Below, in pieces: positions 17,433-26,252 of a stretch of DNA of 64,000 nt. Positions within the stretch are counted from its first letter, which is position 1; each line of letters opens with the position of its first letter. A program made the translations under genes and the position numbers. Under the pieces are notes generated by a model that worked only from the letters and a program-made list of their open reading frames with translations, was not told the origin of the DNA and did no database searches. The DNA is from Allobosea sp. Root381 (GTDB lineage Bacteria > Pseudomonadota > Alphaproteobacteria > Rhizobiales > Beijerinckiaceae), in NCBI RefSeq assembly GCF_001429395.1, contig NZ_LMJT01000005.1, forward strand, positions 62,001 through 126,000, given 5' to 3'.

Positions 17433-18494
17433 ATGACGGTGACCGCGAAGAACGACAAAGGCAGCCCCCCTGCGGGAGGCGTCGTGACGGGCAGGCAGGC
17501 CCAGCTCGGCGGCGCCGGCAAGGCCGCGGCGCTGGTGCTCGCCATGGGCAAGCCGCTCGCCGGCCGCATGCTGAAACATCTCGAGCCGGGCGAGATCCGC
17601 GCGCTGATGCGCCGCGCTTCCGAGCTCGGGCCGGTCGCTGCCGGCGAGATCTCCGATCTCGTCGATGAGTTCAGCGACCAGTTTTCGCGCGGCATGAACC
17701 TGATCGGGTCACCGAGCGAGGTCCAGAAGCTGCTCACCGGGGTGCTCCCGCCCGAGGAGATCACGGAGATCATCGGCGATACGGCCGAGGCCGCCAATCG
17801 CTCGATCTGGGACCGGATCTCGCAGATGCCGGAGAGCGCGCTTGCCGGCTATCTGGCCAAGGAGCACCCCCAGACGGCAGCCTATGTCCTGTCCAAGCTC
17901 CGGCCGTCCTGTGCCTCGCACGTCATGACCCAGTGGCCCGCAGACAGGCGCCACGAGCTGATGCGCCGCATGCTCAACCTCAAGCCCGTGGCCGAGCAGC
18001 CCGGCGCGATCGTTGAGAAGGTGCTCTACGAGGGCTTCACCCTCAACCTGTCGCGCAACAAGGGGGCCGACACCCATGCCCGCATGGCCGACATCCTCAA
18101 CAAGATGGACAGCCAGGACATGGAGGATGCGCTCGGCAGCCTGCAGCGCGTCCGGCCGGAATCGGCGGAGCTGCTGAAGGGCCTGCTCTTCACCTTCGAG
18201 GACATCGTCAAGCTCTCGGCCCGCGCCCGCATGGCGATCTTCGACCAGGTGCCGACGGACCGGCTGGTACTGGCGCTCAAGGGCACGGAAACCCTGTTCA
18301 GGGACCAGATCCTCTCCTCGCTCGCCGCCCGCGCGCGGCGCATCGTGCAGCAGGATCTCGAAGGCGGCGAGCCGGCGCTCCAGCGCGAGGTCGTCGACGC
18401 CCGCCGCGCCATCACCGACATCGCCCTCGAAATGGCGAGCCGTGGCGAGATCGAGCTCAATCCGGAGCGTGAAGAAGGCGCTTACTTCCAGTGA
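17433..18494 (+). CDS. fliG: Flagellar motor switch protein FliG
   Basis: FliG couples the C-ring to the MS-ring and contacts MotA. The 353-residue protein has the N-terminal domain (AALVLAMGKPLAGRMLKHLE), the middle-domain motif KEHPQTAAYVLSKL typical of FliG, and a C-terminal charged helix region contacting the stator. It starts 13 nt after fliN. It is the last gene before a palindromic repeat that separates it from flhB. Confidence 0.94.
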   Translation: MTVTAKNDKGSPPAGGVVTGRQAQLGGAGKAAALVLAMGKPLAGRMLKHLEPGEIRALMRRASELGPVAAGEISDLVDEFSDQFSRGMNLIGSPSEVQKLLTGVLPPEEITEIIGDTAEAANRSIWDRISQMPESALAGYLAKEHPQTAAYVLSKLRPSCASHVMTQWPADRRHELMRRMLNLKPVAEQPGAIVEKVLYEGFTLNLSRNKGADTHARMADILNKMDSQDMEDALGSLQRVRPESAELLKGLLFTFEDIVKLSARARMAIFDQVPTDRLVLALKGTETLFRDQILSSLAARARRIVQQDLEGGEPALQREVVDARRAITDIALEMASRGEIELNPEREEGAYFQ

Positions 18495-18510
18495 GCGGCC
18501 TCCTTCCCGC

Positions 18511-18563
18511 TAGAGCATTGCGCGAAAAAGCGGGAACCGGTTTTTCGCGGGAGCAATGCTCTA
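18511..18563. repeat. Rhizobiales-type palindromic repeat
   Basis: TAGAGCATTGC at 18511-18521 pairs with GCAATGCTCTA at 18553-18563, and an inner GCGAAAAA/TTTTTCGC pair at 18522-18529 and 18541-18548 extends the stem. The core GGGAACCGG with AGAGCAT ends is typical of a small dispersed element common in Rhizobiales genomes (recalled, not searched). It lies in the fliG-flhB gap. Confidence 0.8.
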
Positions 18564-18590
18564 AACTTTTAGAATCGATCACGTTTTTCG

Positions 18591-18614
18591 CGTTCGGACG
18601 ATTCCGTCCGAACG
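18591..18614. repeat. Perfect 10-bp stem-loop before flhB
   Basis: CGTTCGGACG at 18591-18600 and CGTCCGAACG at 18605-18614 are exact complements around a 4-nt loop, ending 26 nt before the flhB GTG. No T-tract follows. It may be part of the adjacent dispersed repeat or a leader hairpin affecting flhB. Confidence 0.7.
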
Positions 18615-18640
18615 TGACATGGTCGAACAGGTGAGGACCC

Positions 18641-19708
18641 GTGTCCGGCGAGCAGGATCAGGAGAGCAAAACCGAGGAAGCGACGGAGAAGAAGGTTCGC
18701 GACGCGGTCGAGCGCGGCAACACGCCCTCGTCCAAGGAGGCGCCGATCTTCGCCAGTATCGCGGCCACGCTGATCGCCAGCGTCTTCCTGGTCCGCGCCG
18801 GCACTGGCGAGACCGCGCGTTTTCTCTCGGCCTTCCTCGCCGATCCGGCCGGCTTCGACATCTCGACCAGCGGGAACACGACGACGCTCCTGCTCTATGC
18901 GGCGATGCAGGCCGGCCTGTTCCTGTGGCCCGTACTGCTGCTTTTCCTCGTTTTCGGCCTGAGCGCCGCCTTCCTGCAGCACCCGCCGCAGATTGCGCTC
19001 GAGCGGATCAAGCCGCAATGGTCGCGGCTGTCGCCGGCCAAGGGCTTCACGCGGATCTTCGGTCGCCAGGGTCTCGTTGAATTCGGCAAGTCTCTGGCCA
19101 AGTTCGCCGTCATCGCGGGAACCGTCTGGCTGATCCTCAAATCGGACAAGGACACGGTGGTAACGGCCATGCTGAGGGATCCCAGCGCGATACCGGAGCT
19201 GATCCTGACGATCGCGATCCGTCTGCTCTCCGCAACCTGCGTGGCGACCATCGTCATCGTCGCGATCGACCTGGTCTGGACCCAGAAGTTCTGGCGCCGC
19301 TCGCTGCGCATGACGAAGCAGGAGGTGAAGGACGAGCACAAGCAGGCCGAGGGCGACCCGATCCTGAAATCGCGCCGGCTTTCGCTGGCGCGCGACCGGG
19401 CCCGCAACCGCATGATGGCCGCCGTGCCCCGCGCGACGGTGATCATCGCCAACCCGACCCACTACGCGGTGGCGCTGCGCTATGTGCAGGAAGAGGGCGG
19501 CGCGCCGCTCGTGCTCGCCAAGGGTACCGACCTGATCGCGCTCAAGATCCGCGAGATCGCCGAGGCCAACGACATTCCGGTGATCGAGGACCGCGTGCTG
19601 GCGCGCTCGCTCCATGCCGCCGTCCAGCTCGACCAGATGATCCCGCCGGAGTTCTACAAGGTCGTCGCCGAGCTGCTCTGTCTCGTCTATGCGAAGAAGG
19701 TCGCCTAA
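18641..19708 (+). CDS. flhB: Flagellar export switch protein FlhB
   Basis: FlhB switches the exporter from hook to filament substrates through autocleavage. The 355-residue protein has a hydrophilic start with the family motif EDQESKTEEATEKK-like pattern, four membrane helices and a cytoplasmic domain. The NPTH autocleavage site is intact at about residues 271-274 (IIANPTHYAVALRY). The GTG start follows AGGTGAGGA. It is separated from fliG by about 146 nt of repeats and probably has its own promoter or processed message. Confidence 0.94.
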   Translation: MSGEQDQESKTEEATEKKVRDAVERGNTPSSKEAPIFASIAATLIASVFLVRAGTGETARFLSAFLADPAGFDISTSGNTTTLLLYAAMQAGLFLWPVLLLFLVFGLSAAFLQHPPQIALERIKPQWSRLSPAKGFTRIFGRQGLVEFGKSLAKFAVIAGTVWLILKSDKDTVVTAMLRDPSAIPELILTIAIRLLSATCVATIVIVAIDLVWTQKFWRRSLRMTKQEVKDEHKQAEGDPILKSRRLSLARDRARNRMMAAVPRATVIIANPTHYAVALRYVQEEGGAPLVLAKGTDLIALKIREIAEANDIPVIEDRVLARSLHAAVQLDQMIPPEFYKVVAELLCLVYAKKVA

Positions 19709-19976
19709 GGAGCCGTCCCGCCCGCCATTGCGTCAAGCGTAACTTGACGAGCGACACCGCGCCTCCCGGCATGATCGCGGCCGGGTCGACACCGCAATCC
19801 ATCGCCCGCATCGACCAAGGTCAGCCTCGCGCAAGCTTCGCCCGCTACACTAGGATACATGGAAGGTTGACCTGCTGGGTACGTCCCACATGGTCAAAGG
19901 CATGAAGCCGCCCTGCCATCCCGGTTCCAATCCGGAATGTTCCCCAACAATCCCCTTCAGATTGAGGAACATCATC
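19709..19976 (+). promoter_or_regulatory. fliC upstream region
   Basis: This is 268 nt between flhB and flagellin, with no supported gene. CGTCAAG at 19731-19737 and CTTGACG at 19743-19749 form a 7-bp stem with a 5-nt loop just after flhB. CGCGCAAGC is at 19828-19836, and a TTGACC at about 19866 could be a -35 element. The final part, with GAGGA at 19964-19968, is the fliC leader, a likely FlbT target by analogy with Caulobacter. No sigma-28 or sigma-54 consensus was evident. Confidence 0.4.
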
Positions 19977-21266
19977 ATGACCAGCCTGCTTACCAACACC
20001 TCCGCGATGACTGCGCTGCAGACGCTGACGCAGACCAACAAGAACCTTGCCCAGTCGCAGAACCGCATCGCCACCGGCCAGCGTGTCTCGACCGCTTCCG
20101 ACAACGCTGCGTATTGGTCGATCGCCACCACGATGCGTTCGGACAACAAGGCCCTCGGCGCGGTGCAGGACGCTCTCGGCCTCGGCGCCGCGACCATCGA
20201 CACGATGTATACCGGCCTGAACGGCACGGTCGACGTCGTCTCGGAGATCAAGGCCAAGCTCGTCGCGGCCCGTACCCCCGGCGTCGATCGCGACAAGATC
20301 CAGAGCGAAATCGGCGAACTCCAGAAGCAGCTGAAGAATACCGCCGACTCGGCTGTGTTCAACGGTGAGAACTGGATCTCGGTCAACTCGGACGTCGCGA
20401 GCTACAACGATACCAAGTCCGTCGTCTCGTCCTTCTCCCGCGCCGGTGGCGTGGTAAAGATCGATACGATCCAGGTCGACCTGAATGCGGTGAAGCTGTA
20501 CGATGCGACCGCCGACGCCGACTATGCGGGCGTCACGGCCGGCACCGGCACGCTGACCTTCGATCCTGCGACCGTTGGCGCGGCTGGCCCGCCGGCCACG
20601 ACCACCGGCTCGTTGAGCATCGTCGTCACGACCGACGGCACGGCTGCGCCGGGCGTGACGGTCAACGTCTCGCAGGACAGCACGCTCGCGGACATCGCCA
20701 AGGCCTTCAACAGCCTCGGCATCGAAGGGCTGAGCGTCGGTCTGTCCTCCGACGGTGAGACCCTCGAGTTCCTGAACCGCAGCACCTCGTCGATCGCCGT
20801 GACCAGCACGAACGGCGGCGTGACCGGCGGTACCGTCACCGGCATGTCGGCGGCCGATGCGGCCATCGAGACGAAGAAGGGCGTTCTCGACAAGTCCTAT
20901 GACGTCTTCAAGGACGACGCCTGGACCTCCTTCAGCGTCGCAGATCTCGACATCAGCGAGTTCACCGACAGCGCTTCCGACCTGGCTGCGCTCGAGACCT
21001 ACATCGCTGGCGTCGATAGCGCACTGGGCACGATCACCGATGCCGCCACCAACTTCGGCGCCATCAAGAACCGCATCGGCCTCCAGCAGGACTTCGTGAA
21101 GGCCCTGAAGGACTCGCTCGATCGCGGCATCGGCCAGCTGGTGGACGCGGACATGAACGCGGAATCGACCCGCCTTCAGGCTCTGCAGACGCAGCAGCAG
21201 CTCGGCATCCAGGCGCTCTCGATCGCCAACTCGGGCAGCCAGAGCATCCTGTCGCTGTTCCGGTAA
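19977..21266 (+). CDS. fliC: Flagellin
   Basis: This is the filament subunit. The 429-residue protein has conserved flagellin ends: MTSLLTNTSAMTALQTLTQT at the start, NRIATGQRVSTASDNAAYWS inside the D0/D1 region, and LQTQQQLGIQALSIANSGSQ at the end. The central domain is Thr/Val/Gly-rich and variable. I start it at 19977, where family similarity begins and a GAGGA lies upstream. Only one flagellin is seen here, and a strong terminator follows. Confidence 0.95.
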   Translation: MTSLLTNTSAMTALQTLTQTNKNLAQSQNRIATGQRVSTASDNAAYWSIATTMRSDNKALGAVQDALGLGAATIDTMYTGLNGTVDVVSEIKAKLVAARTPGVDRDKIQSEIGELQKQLKNTADSAVFNGENWISVNSDVASYNDTKSVVSSFSRAGGVVKIDTIQVDLNAVKLYDATADADYAGVTAGTGTLTFDPATVGAAGPPATTTGSLSIVVTTDGTAAPGVTVNVSQDSTLADIAKAFNSLGIEGLSVGLSSDGETLEFLNRSTSSIAVTSTNGGVTGGTVTGMSAADAAIETKKGVLDKSYDVFKDDAWTSFSVADLDISEFTDSASDLAALETYIAGVDSALGTITDAATNFGAIKNRIGLQQDFVKALKDSLDRGIGQLVDADMNAESTRLQALQTQQQLGIQALSIANSGSQSILSLFR

Positions 21267-21291
21267 GACCGCAGCACCATCCACGACAACG

Positions 21292-21321
21292 GGCCACGCT
21301 CCTCACGGAGCGTGGCCTTTT
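21292..21321 (+). terminator. Rho-independent terminator after fliC
   Basis: An 11-bp perfect stem, GGCCACGCTCC (21292-21302) with GGAGCGTGGCC (21307-21317), has a TCAC loop and is followed by TTTT. It is a strong stop for the flagellin message. Confidence 0.9.
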
Positions 21322-21414
21322 CGCATTCCGGCGCTGCCGCCGGTTGCGCAATGCTCGCACAAGGCTGCGCAAGCACAGTGCCCGTCATAACGTCCCATTC
21401 CCGAAGGAACGCCG

Positions 21415-23040
21415 ATGCCGGGCCGCCAATATGCTGAAGAGATTTGGCTCAACCTCCAGCAACTCGGCCACAAGCGCCTGATGGCGCTGGCCGCGATCGG
21501 CCTCTTCGTCTTCGCGGCAATCGGCACCAGCGCCTATTACCTCAGCCGCCCGGAGATGTCGGTGCTCTATAGCGGCCTCCAGCGCGAGGACGTGAACCGC
21601 ATCGGCGCGGCCCTGCAGGAAGCCGGCGTCGTCTTCGACGTCAATTCCGAGGGCTCGCAGATCCTCGTCAAGCCGACGCAGGCGGCACAGGCGCGCATGC
21701 TGCTCGCCGAGAAGGGCCTGCCGCGCAGCGCAAGCGGCGGCTACGAGCTCTTCGACAAGCTGGGTTCGCTCGGCCTGACCTCCTTCATGCAGGAGATCAC
21801 CCGCGTCCGCGCCATGGAAGGCGAACTCGCGCGCACCATCCAGCTGATGCGCGGCGTCAAGGCGGCGAGCGTGCATCTCGTCCTGGCCGACAAAGGCTCG
21901 TTCCGCCGCGACCAGCAGCCAGCCTCGGCCAGCGTCGTGGTCCGGACCGAGACCTCGGACTCCGGCAATGTCGCGCAGGCGATCCGCCACCTCGTCGCCT
22001 CGGCGGTGCCCGGCCTCGTGGCCGAGAAGGTCACGGTACTGAATACGGACGGCACGCTGCTCGTCGCGGGTGGCGAAGCCGGCCAGTTCGGCACCGCCAA
22101 GCTCGCCGGGCTGCAACAGTCGGTCAACCGCGAGATCCAGGACAATGTCCGCAAGGCGCTGACGCCCTATCTCGGCCTCGAGAATTTCGAGATCAGCGTC
22201 GCGACCGACCTCAACACCGACCGCCGGGAGACCAGCGAGACGGTCTTCAACCCCGAGCAGAAGGTCGAGCGCTCCGTGCGGGTCGTGCGCGAGAACGACA
22301 CCTCGCAGAACTCCGCCACCCAGGAGCCGACGACCGTCGAGCAGAACGTGCCCGAACGTGCCGTGCGCGCCGATGGCGGCCAGCGTTCGAGCGAGGAGAA
22401 GCAGCGCCGCGAGGAGCTGACCAATTACGAGATCTCCTCGAAGAAGACCCAGACGATCTCCGATGGCTACGCGATCGCGAAGATGTCGATCGCCGTGCTG
22501 ATCAACAGGCCCCGGCTGGTCGAGTCGCTCGGCGCCTCACCGTCGCCCGAGGCGATCGAAGCCAGGCTCGAGGACGTCCGCCAGGTCGTCGTCTCCGCCG
22601 CCGGCATCAACGGCGAGCGCGGCGACAGCATCAAGGTCCTCGCCGTCGACTTCCTGCAGGGTAGCCGCACGCTCGAGCCGACGGCACCCGTCGGCGTCGG
22701 CGAGGCGCTGCTGCGCCAGTCGGGCACGCTCATCAATGCGGTGACGATCCTCGCCCTCGCCGCGCTGATCATCTGGTTCGGGCTGCGCCCCTCGATCAAC
22801 GCCATCCTCAAGCGCCCGCCCCCGCCGCCCGTGGCAACCCTTGCCGACGCAGCGGGCCTCGCCGGCGGCGATCCCCAGCTCCAGATCGCCGGCACGGAGA
22901 TCGGCCTGAACCTGATCGGGGACCTGACCAGCGCCTCGCAACGCTCGCCGATCAGGAAGCTCGAGCAGCTCATTGAGTTCGACGAGGTCCAGGCCGCGGC
23001 GATCCTGAAGCAATGGATCCATGAGGGAGAGCGCGCGTGA
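21415..23040 (+). CDS. fliF: Flagellar MS-ring protein FliF
   Basis: FliF forms the MS-ring of the basal body in the inner membrane. The 541-residue protein has an N-terminal membrane helix (LMALAAIGLFVFAAIGTSAY), ring-building YscJ-type domains (EMSVLYSGLQREDVNRIG) and a second membrane helix near residues 440-460. Its cytoplasmic C-terminal FliG-binding tail ends in AAILKQWIHEGERA. AAGGAA lies before the ATG. The stop overlaps the next GTG by 4 nt (GTGA). Confidence 0.94.
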   Translation: MPGRQYAEEIWLNLQQLGHKRLMALAAIGLFVFAAIGTSAYYLSRPEMSVLYSGLQREDVNRIGAALQEAGVVFDVNSEGSQILVKPTQAAQARMLLAEKGLPRSASGGYELFDKLGSLGLTSFMQEITRVRAMEGELARTIQLMRGVKAASVHLVLADKGSFRRDQQPASASVVVRTETSDSGNVAQAIRHLVASAVPGLVAEKVTVLNTDGTLLVAGGEAGQFGTAKLAGLQQSVNREIQDNVRKALTPYLGLENFEISVATDLNTDRRETSETVFNPEQKVERSVRVVRENDTSQNSATQEPTTVEQNVPERAVRADGGQRSSEEKQRREELTNYEISSKKTQTISDGYAIAKMSIAVLINRPRLVESLGASPSPEAIEARLEDVRQVVVSAAGINGERGDSIKVLAVDFLQGSRTLEPTAPVGVGEALLRQSGTLINAVTILALAALIIWFGLRPSINAILKRPPPPPVATLADAAGLAGGDPQLQIAGTEIGLNLIGDLTSASQRSPIRKLEQLIEFDEVQAAAILKQWIHEGERA

Positions 23041-23699
23041 AGCATCGCCCGGCCGCAGATTTCATCCCCAAACTGGGCATCGAGGAGGCCGGCGACCTCG
23101 GTTTCGCCGAAGCGGTGACGGAAGCGGCAGCGGAGGACATCGAACTCCCGGCCTTCCTGCCCAAGACGCCGCGGGAGCCGCCGCCCGATCTCGACGCGAT
23201 CTTCGCGAGCGGCCGGCAGGCCGGCCTCGCGGAGGCTCGGGCCGAAGCCGAGGCGCAGCTCGCCGCACTCCGGCAGGAAGCGGCGGCATCCCTCGAGGAG
23301 GCGCGCCAGCGCTGGGCAGAGGAGGTCGCGACGCCACTCACCACGCAGGTCCCCGAAGCCCTGGATGCGCTGGGAGAGCGTCTCGCCGATGCGACCGGCC
23401 GCCTGCTGCGCCCCTTCTTCGACAGCGAGCTTCGCGACGCCGCGAGCCGCGCGCTGATCGACCAGATCAGGCCGCTCCTGGCCGGCGATGACGGCATGCT
23501 GATCCGCGTCAGCGGGCCGGCCGCCCTGCTGGAGACGCTGCGCCACGTCTTCCCAGCCGGCTGCGCGGTGGAGTTCGTCGAGAACGACGCCACGGATGTC
23601 CGCATCGTCGCGGGCGAGACCACCATCGAGACCCGCATCGCAGCCTGGGTCGCCCGGCTCGAAGGCACGGGCCCGGACAGGCGCCGCCGCAAGACCTGA
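23037..23699 (+). CDS. FliH-like export ATPase regulator candidate
   Basis: The 220-residue protein has a Pro-rich N-terminus, a Glu/Ala/Arg-rich central helix (about residues 60-115, with GLAEARAEAEAQLAALRQEA) and a globular C-terminal part. This is the layout of FliH/YscL/HrpE proteins that bind FliI. It starts inside the fliF stop and precedes motB, a common position for fliH in Rhizobiales. Sequence identity to FliH is not directly visible, so the call rests on architecture and context. Confidence 0.62.
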   Translation: MKHRPAADFIPKLGIEEAGDLGFAEAVTEAAAEDIELPAFLPKTPREPPPDLDAIFASGRQAGLAEARAEAEAQLAALRQEAAASLEEARQRWAEEVATPLTTQVPEALDALGERLADATGRLLRPFFDSELRDAASRALIDQIRPLLAGDDGMLIRVSGPAALLETLRHVFPAGCAVEFVENDATDVRIVAGETTIETRIAAWVARLEGTGPDRRRRKT

Positions 23700-23736
23700 T
23701 GCCGCGTCGCACCTCACCAAACCGGAACGAGCCACC

Positions 23737-25044
23737 ATGGACAAAGACCGTCAGGATATCATCATCGTCCGGCGCGGCGCGAGCAGGCAGCCGGAACAGC
23801 TCAAGGGTGGCGTCTGGAAGATCGCGCATGCCGACTTCATGACGGCGATGATGGCGCTGTTCCTCGTGCTCTGGCTGGTGAACTCGACCAACCGCGAGAC
23901 GCGCACGACGGTCGCCCAGTATTTCAACCCGATCAAGCTCTCGGACACGACCTCCGACCGCAAGGGCGTGCGCAACCCGCAGGATGCCGAGCCGGGCGAG
24001 GTCGACAGCACGAGCCGCCATGACGGCAACGAGGTCGGCGCCCCCAAGACGGGTTCGGACCGCCAGTCCAGCGCCTCGCTCAAGGACGCAAGCCAGGGCA
24101 AGGCCGCCTTCGAGGACCCCTACGCCATCCTGGCCGAGGTCGCCGCCGCCAAGCCGGAGCCCGGCTCCGACAGGGCCTCGATACTGACGCTGGGAACCAC
24201 CGGAAAGCCCGGCATGCACGGGGGCGAAGCGCTGCGCGACCCATTCGATCCGAACTTCTGGCGCCAGACGCCCCAGACCAACAAGCCGACCAGGCAGGAG
24301 GCCTTTGCCGGCGATGCCGCACCGGCGGCGCCGACGGCAGCCGCCCCCGCCACGCCCCCTGCCCCCGGCACCGCCCCGGCTGCCACGCCCATGGAACCGG
24401 GACAGAACCCGGCGGCAACCGCAGCCACCACGGCAACCGCATCGTCCGGTGCCCCCGCAACGACCCAGCCGGGCGCAACGGCGGCGGTCGCCCCGGCCAC
24501 CACGCTGCCGATGACCCCGCGCCCCGCCGCGGCCGAGCCGGCTCCAATGTCCCAGACCGCGTCGGCGAGGTCGACGGCCGACGACGCCGTCGCCTCGGCC
24601 ATCGCCTCCGCCATCGCCAGCGGCCGGGACGGCGGCCCGCGCAGCGACTCGCCGCAGGTCGATGTCCGCCAGACCGACGAGGGCATGCTGATCAGCCTCA
24701 CCGACAACGCCAATTTCGGCATGTTCGCGATCGGCTCGGCCGAGCCCCATCCGCAGACCGTCGAGGCGATGCAGCGCATCGCCTCCGTGCTGAACCAGCG
24801 CGAGGGCGCGATCGTCATCCGCGGCCATACCGATGCACGCCCGTTCCGCGATGCTCGCAACGACAACTGGCGCCTCTCCACGGCCCGCGCCCATACGGCC
24901 CAGGACCTGCTCATCCAGGGCGGCATCAACGAGAGCCGGATCGAGCATGTCGAAGGCCATTCCAGCCGCAAGCCGCGCGTCGGCGACCCCAACGCCGCCG
25001 AGAACCGCCGCATCGAGATTCTGATCCGGGAAAAGCGGGCATGA
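23737..25044 (+). CDS. motB: Flagellar motor stator protein MotB
   Basis: MotB anchors the stator to peptidoglycan. The 435-residue protein has one membrane helix after Asp33 (HADFMTAMMALFLVLWLV), the predicted proton-binding residue. A long linker of about 230 residues is rich in Pro, Ala and Thr. The C-terminal OmpA-like domain (about 320-430) carries IVIRGHTDARPF and NRRIEILI. The linker is longer than in enteric MotB. I start at 23737, where the family begins; earlier codons overlap the previous gene. The stop overlaps motC (ATGA). Confidence 0.93.
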   Translation: MDKDRQDIIIVRRGASRQPEQLKGGVWKIAHADFMTAMMALFLVLWLVNSTNRETRTTVAQYFNPIKLSDTTSDRKGVRNPQDAEPGEVDSTSRHDGNEVGAPKTGSDRQSSASLKDASQGKAAFEDPYAILAEVAAAKPEPGSDRASILTLGTTGKPGMHGGEALRDPFDPNFWRQTPQTNKPTRQEAFAGDAAPAAPTAAAPATPPAPGTAPAATPMEPGQNPAATAATTATASSGAPATTQPGATAAVAPATTLPMTPRPAAAEPAPMSQTASARSTADDAVASAIASAIASGRDGGPRSDSPQVDVRQTDEGMLISLTDNANFGMFAIGSAEPHPQTVEAMQRIASVLNQREGAIVIRGHTDARPFRDARNDNWRLSTARAHTAQDLLIQGGINESRIEHVEGHSSRKPRVGDPNAAENRRIEILIREKRA

Positions 25045-26252
25045 CGCGCATCGCCCATCTCTGCATCCTCGCCGCGCTCTGCCTCGCGCCGCAGGCCGCG
25101 CGGGCGCAAGGCGAAGCCGTCCCGGCGGCAACCGCGCCTGCGCCGCCCTATCAGCTCGTCCGGACGCTGCAGTCCCTCCAGAACGAGGCAGCTTCGGGAA
25201 ACCGTGCCGCCCATGCCGCCCAGGGCAAGCTGCTGCGCGAGCTCGAACAGGCGATGCTGGCCCAGCCGCCCGAGGTCTGGAGCGACCCGCGCAACACCCG
25301 CGCCGCCGTCCAGTACGTGCTGAGCGGGGGACAGCCGGGCCCGCTGGCCGAGCTTCTCAAGCGCGGCGAGCCGGCCGGGCTGCCGAACGGCCTCGGCGAA
25401 GGTGCGCTCGCCTATGTCATGGGCGATAACGGCCAGGCGCGGGCCCGGCTGCTCTCCCTCGACCCCAAAAACCTGCATGAATCGCTCGCGGGGCATCTCG
25501 CCCTGGTCCAGGCGAGCCTCATCCAGCGCGACGACCAGAAGCGCGCCCTGCAACTGCTCGATCAGGCGCGCCTGCTGGCGCCGGGCTCGCTGGTCGAGGA
25601 GGGAGCGCTGCGGCGCGCGGTCTTCATCGCAGCGGAGATCAACGATCTCGAGCGGCTGGAGAAGGCCACGGCCCAGTACATGCGCCGCTTCGACCGCTCG
25701 GTCTATGCCGACAATTTCCGCCAGGCCTTCGCCACCGGCCTGGTGCGCTTCGACATCGGCCGCGACCCCGAGAAGTTTCCGCGGCTCGTCGCGACGCTGC
25801 GCGCCTTCGACCGCGAGCAGCAGCGCTCGGTCCTCATGATCATCGCCCGAGACGCCCTGATCCGCGGCCGCTTCGAGCAGGCACGCCGCGCCGCCGAGGA
25901 GGTGGCGCGCATTCCCGGTGCCGACCAGGCGACGATCGCGCGAACCTCGCTCTACAAGGCGGCGTCACGCCTCGGCGACGACAAGGCCGAAGGCGCGCTG
26001 GAGACGCTGAAGAAGATCGATCCCAACCGGCTGCCGCCCGCCGAGAAGGACATCCTGCACACCGCGCTGCGTGTTGCCACGCATATCGTCGACGTCCCGG
26101 CCGCCGCCAAGCAGACCGAGACGCCCGGCGCCGTGGCCGAGCCCGCCAATATCGATCCGCGCCTGAAGCGCGTCTTCTCGGCGGCGGAACGCAGCCTCGC
26201 CGAGGCGCAGGCGCTGCTGGACGCATCGGCGCAGGGAGCCAGCAAGCCATGA
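25041..26252 (+). CDS. motC: Periplasmic motility protein MotC
   Basis: MotC is a periplasmic protein required for motor rotation in Sinorhizobium, thought to bind MotB. The 403-residue product starts with a clear signal peptide (LCILAALCLAPQAARAQG). The rest is soluble, largely helical and TPR-like in feel, with SLTLLG-style repeats absent. It overlaps motB and fliK by 4 nt at each end (ATGA), so all three are coupled. Its order between motB and fliK matches the rhizobial motB-motC-motD arrangement. Confidence 0.9.
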   Translation: MTRIAHLCILAALCLAPQAARAQGEAVPAATAPAPPYQLVRTLQSLQNEAASGNRAAHAAQGKLLRELEQAMLAQPPEVWSDPRNTRAAVQYVLSGGQPGPLAELLKRGEPAGLPNGLGEGALAYVMGDNGQARARLLSLDPKNLHESLAGHLALVQASLIQRDDQKRALQLLDQARLLAPGSLVEEGALRRAVFIAAEINDLERLEKATAQYMRRFDRSVYADNFRQAFATGLVRFDIGRDPEKFPRLVATLRAFDREQQRSVLMIIARDALIRGRFEQARRAAEEVARIPGADQATIARTSLYKAASRLGDDKAEGALETLKKIDPNRLPPAEKDILHTALRVATHIVDVPAAAKQTETPGAVAEPANIDPRLKRVFSAAERSLAEAQALLDASAQGASKP

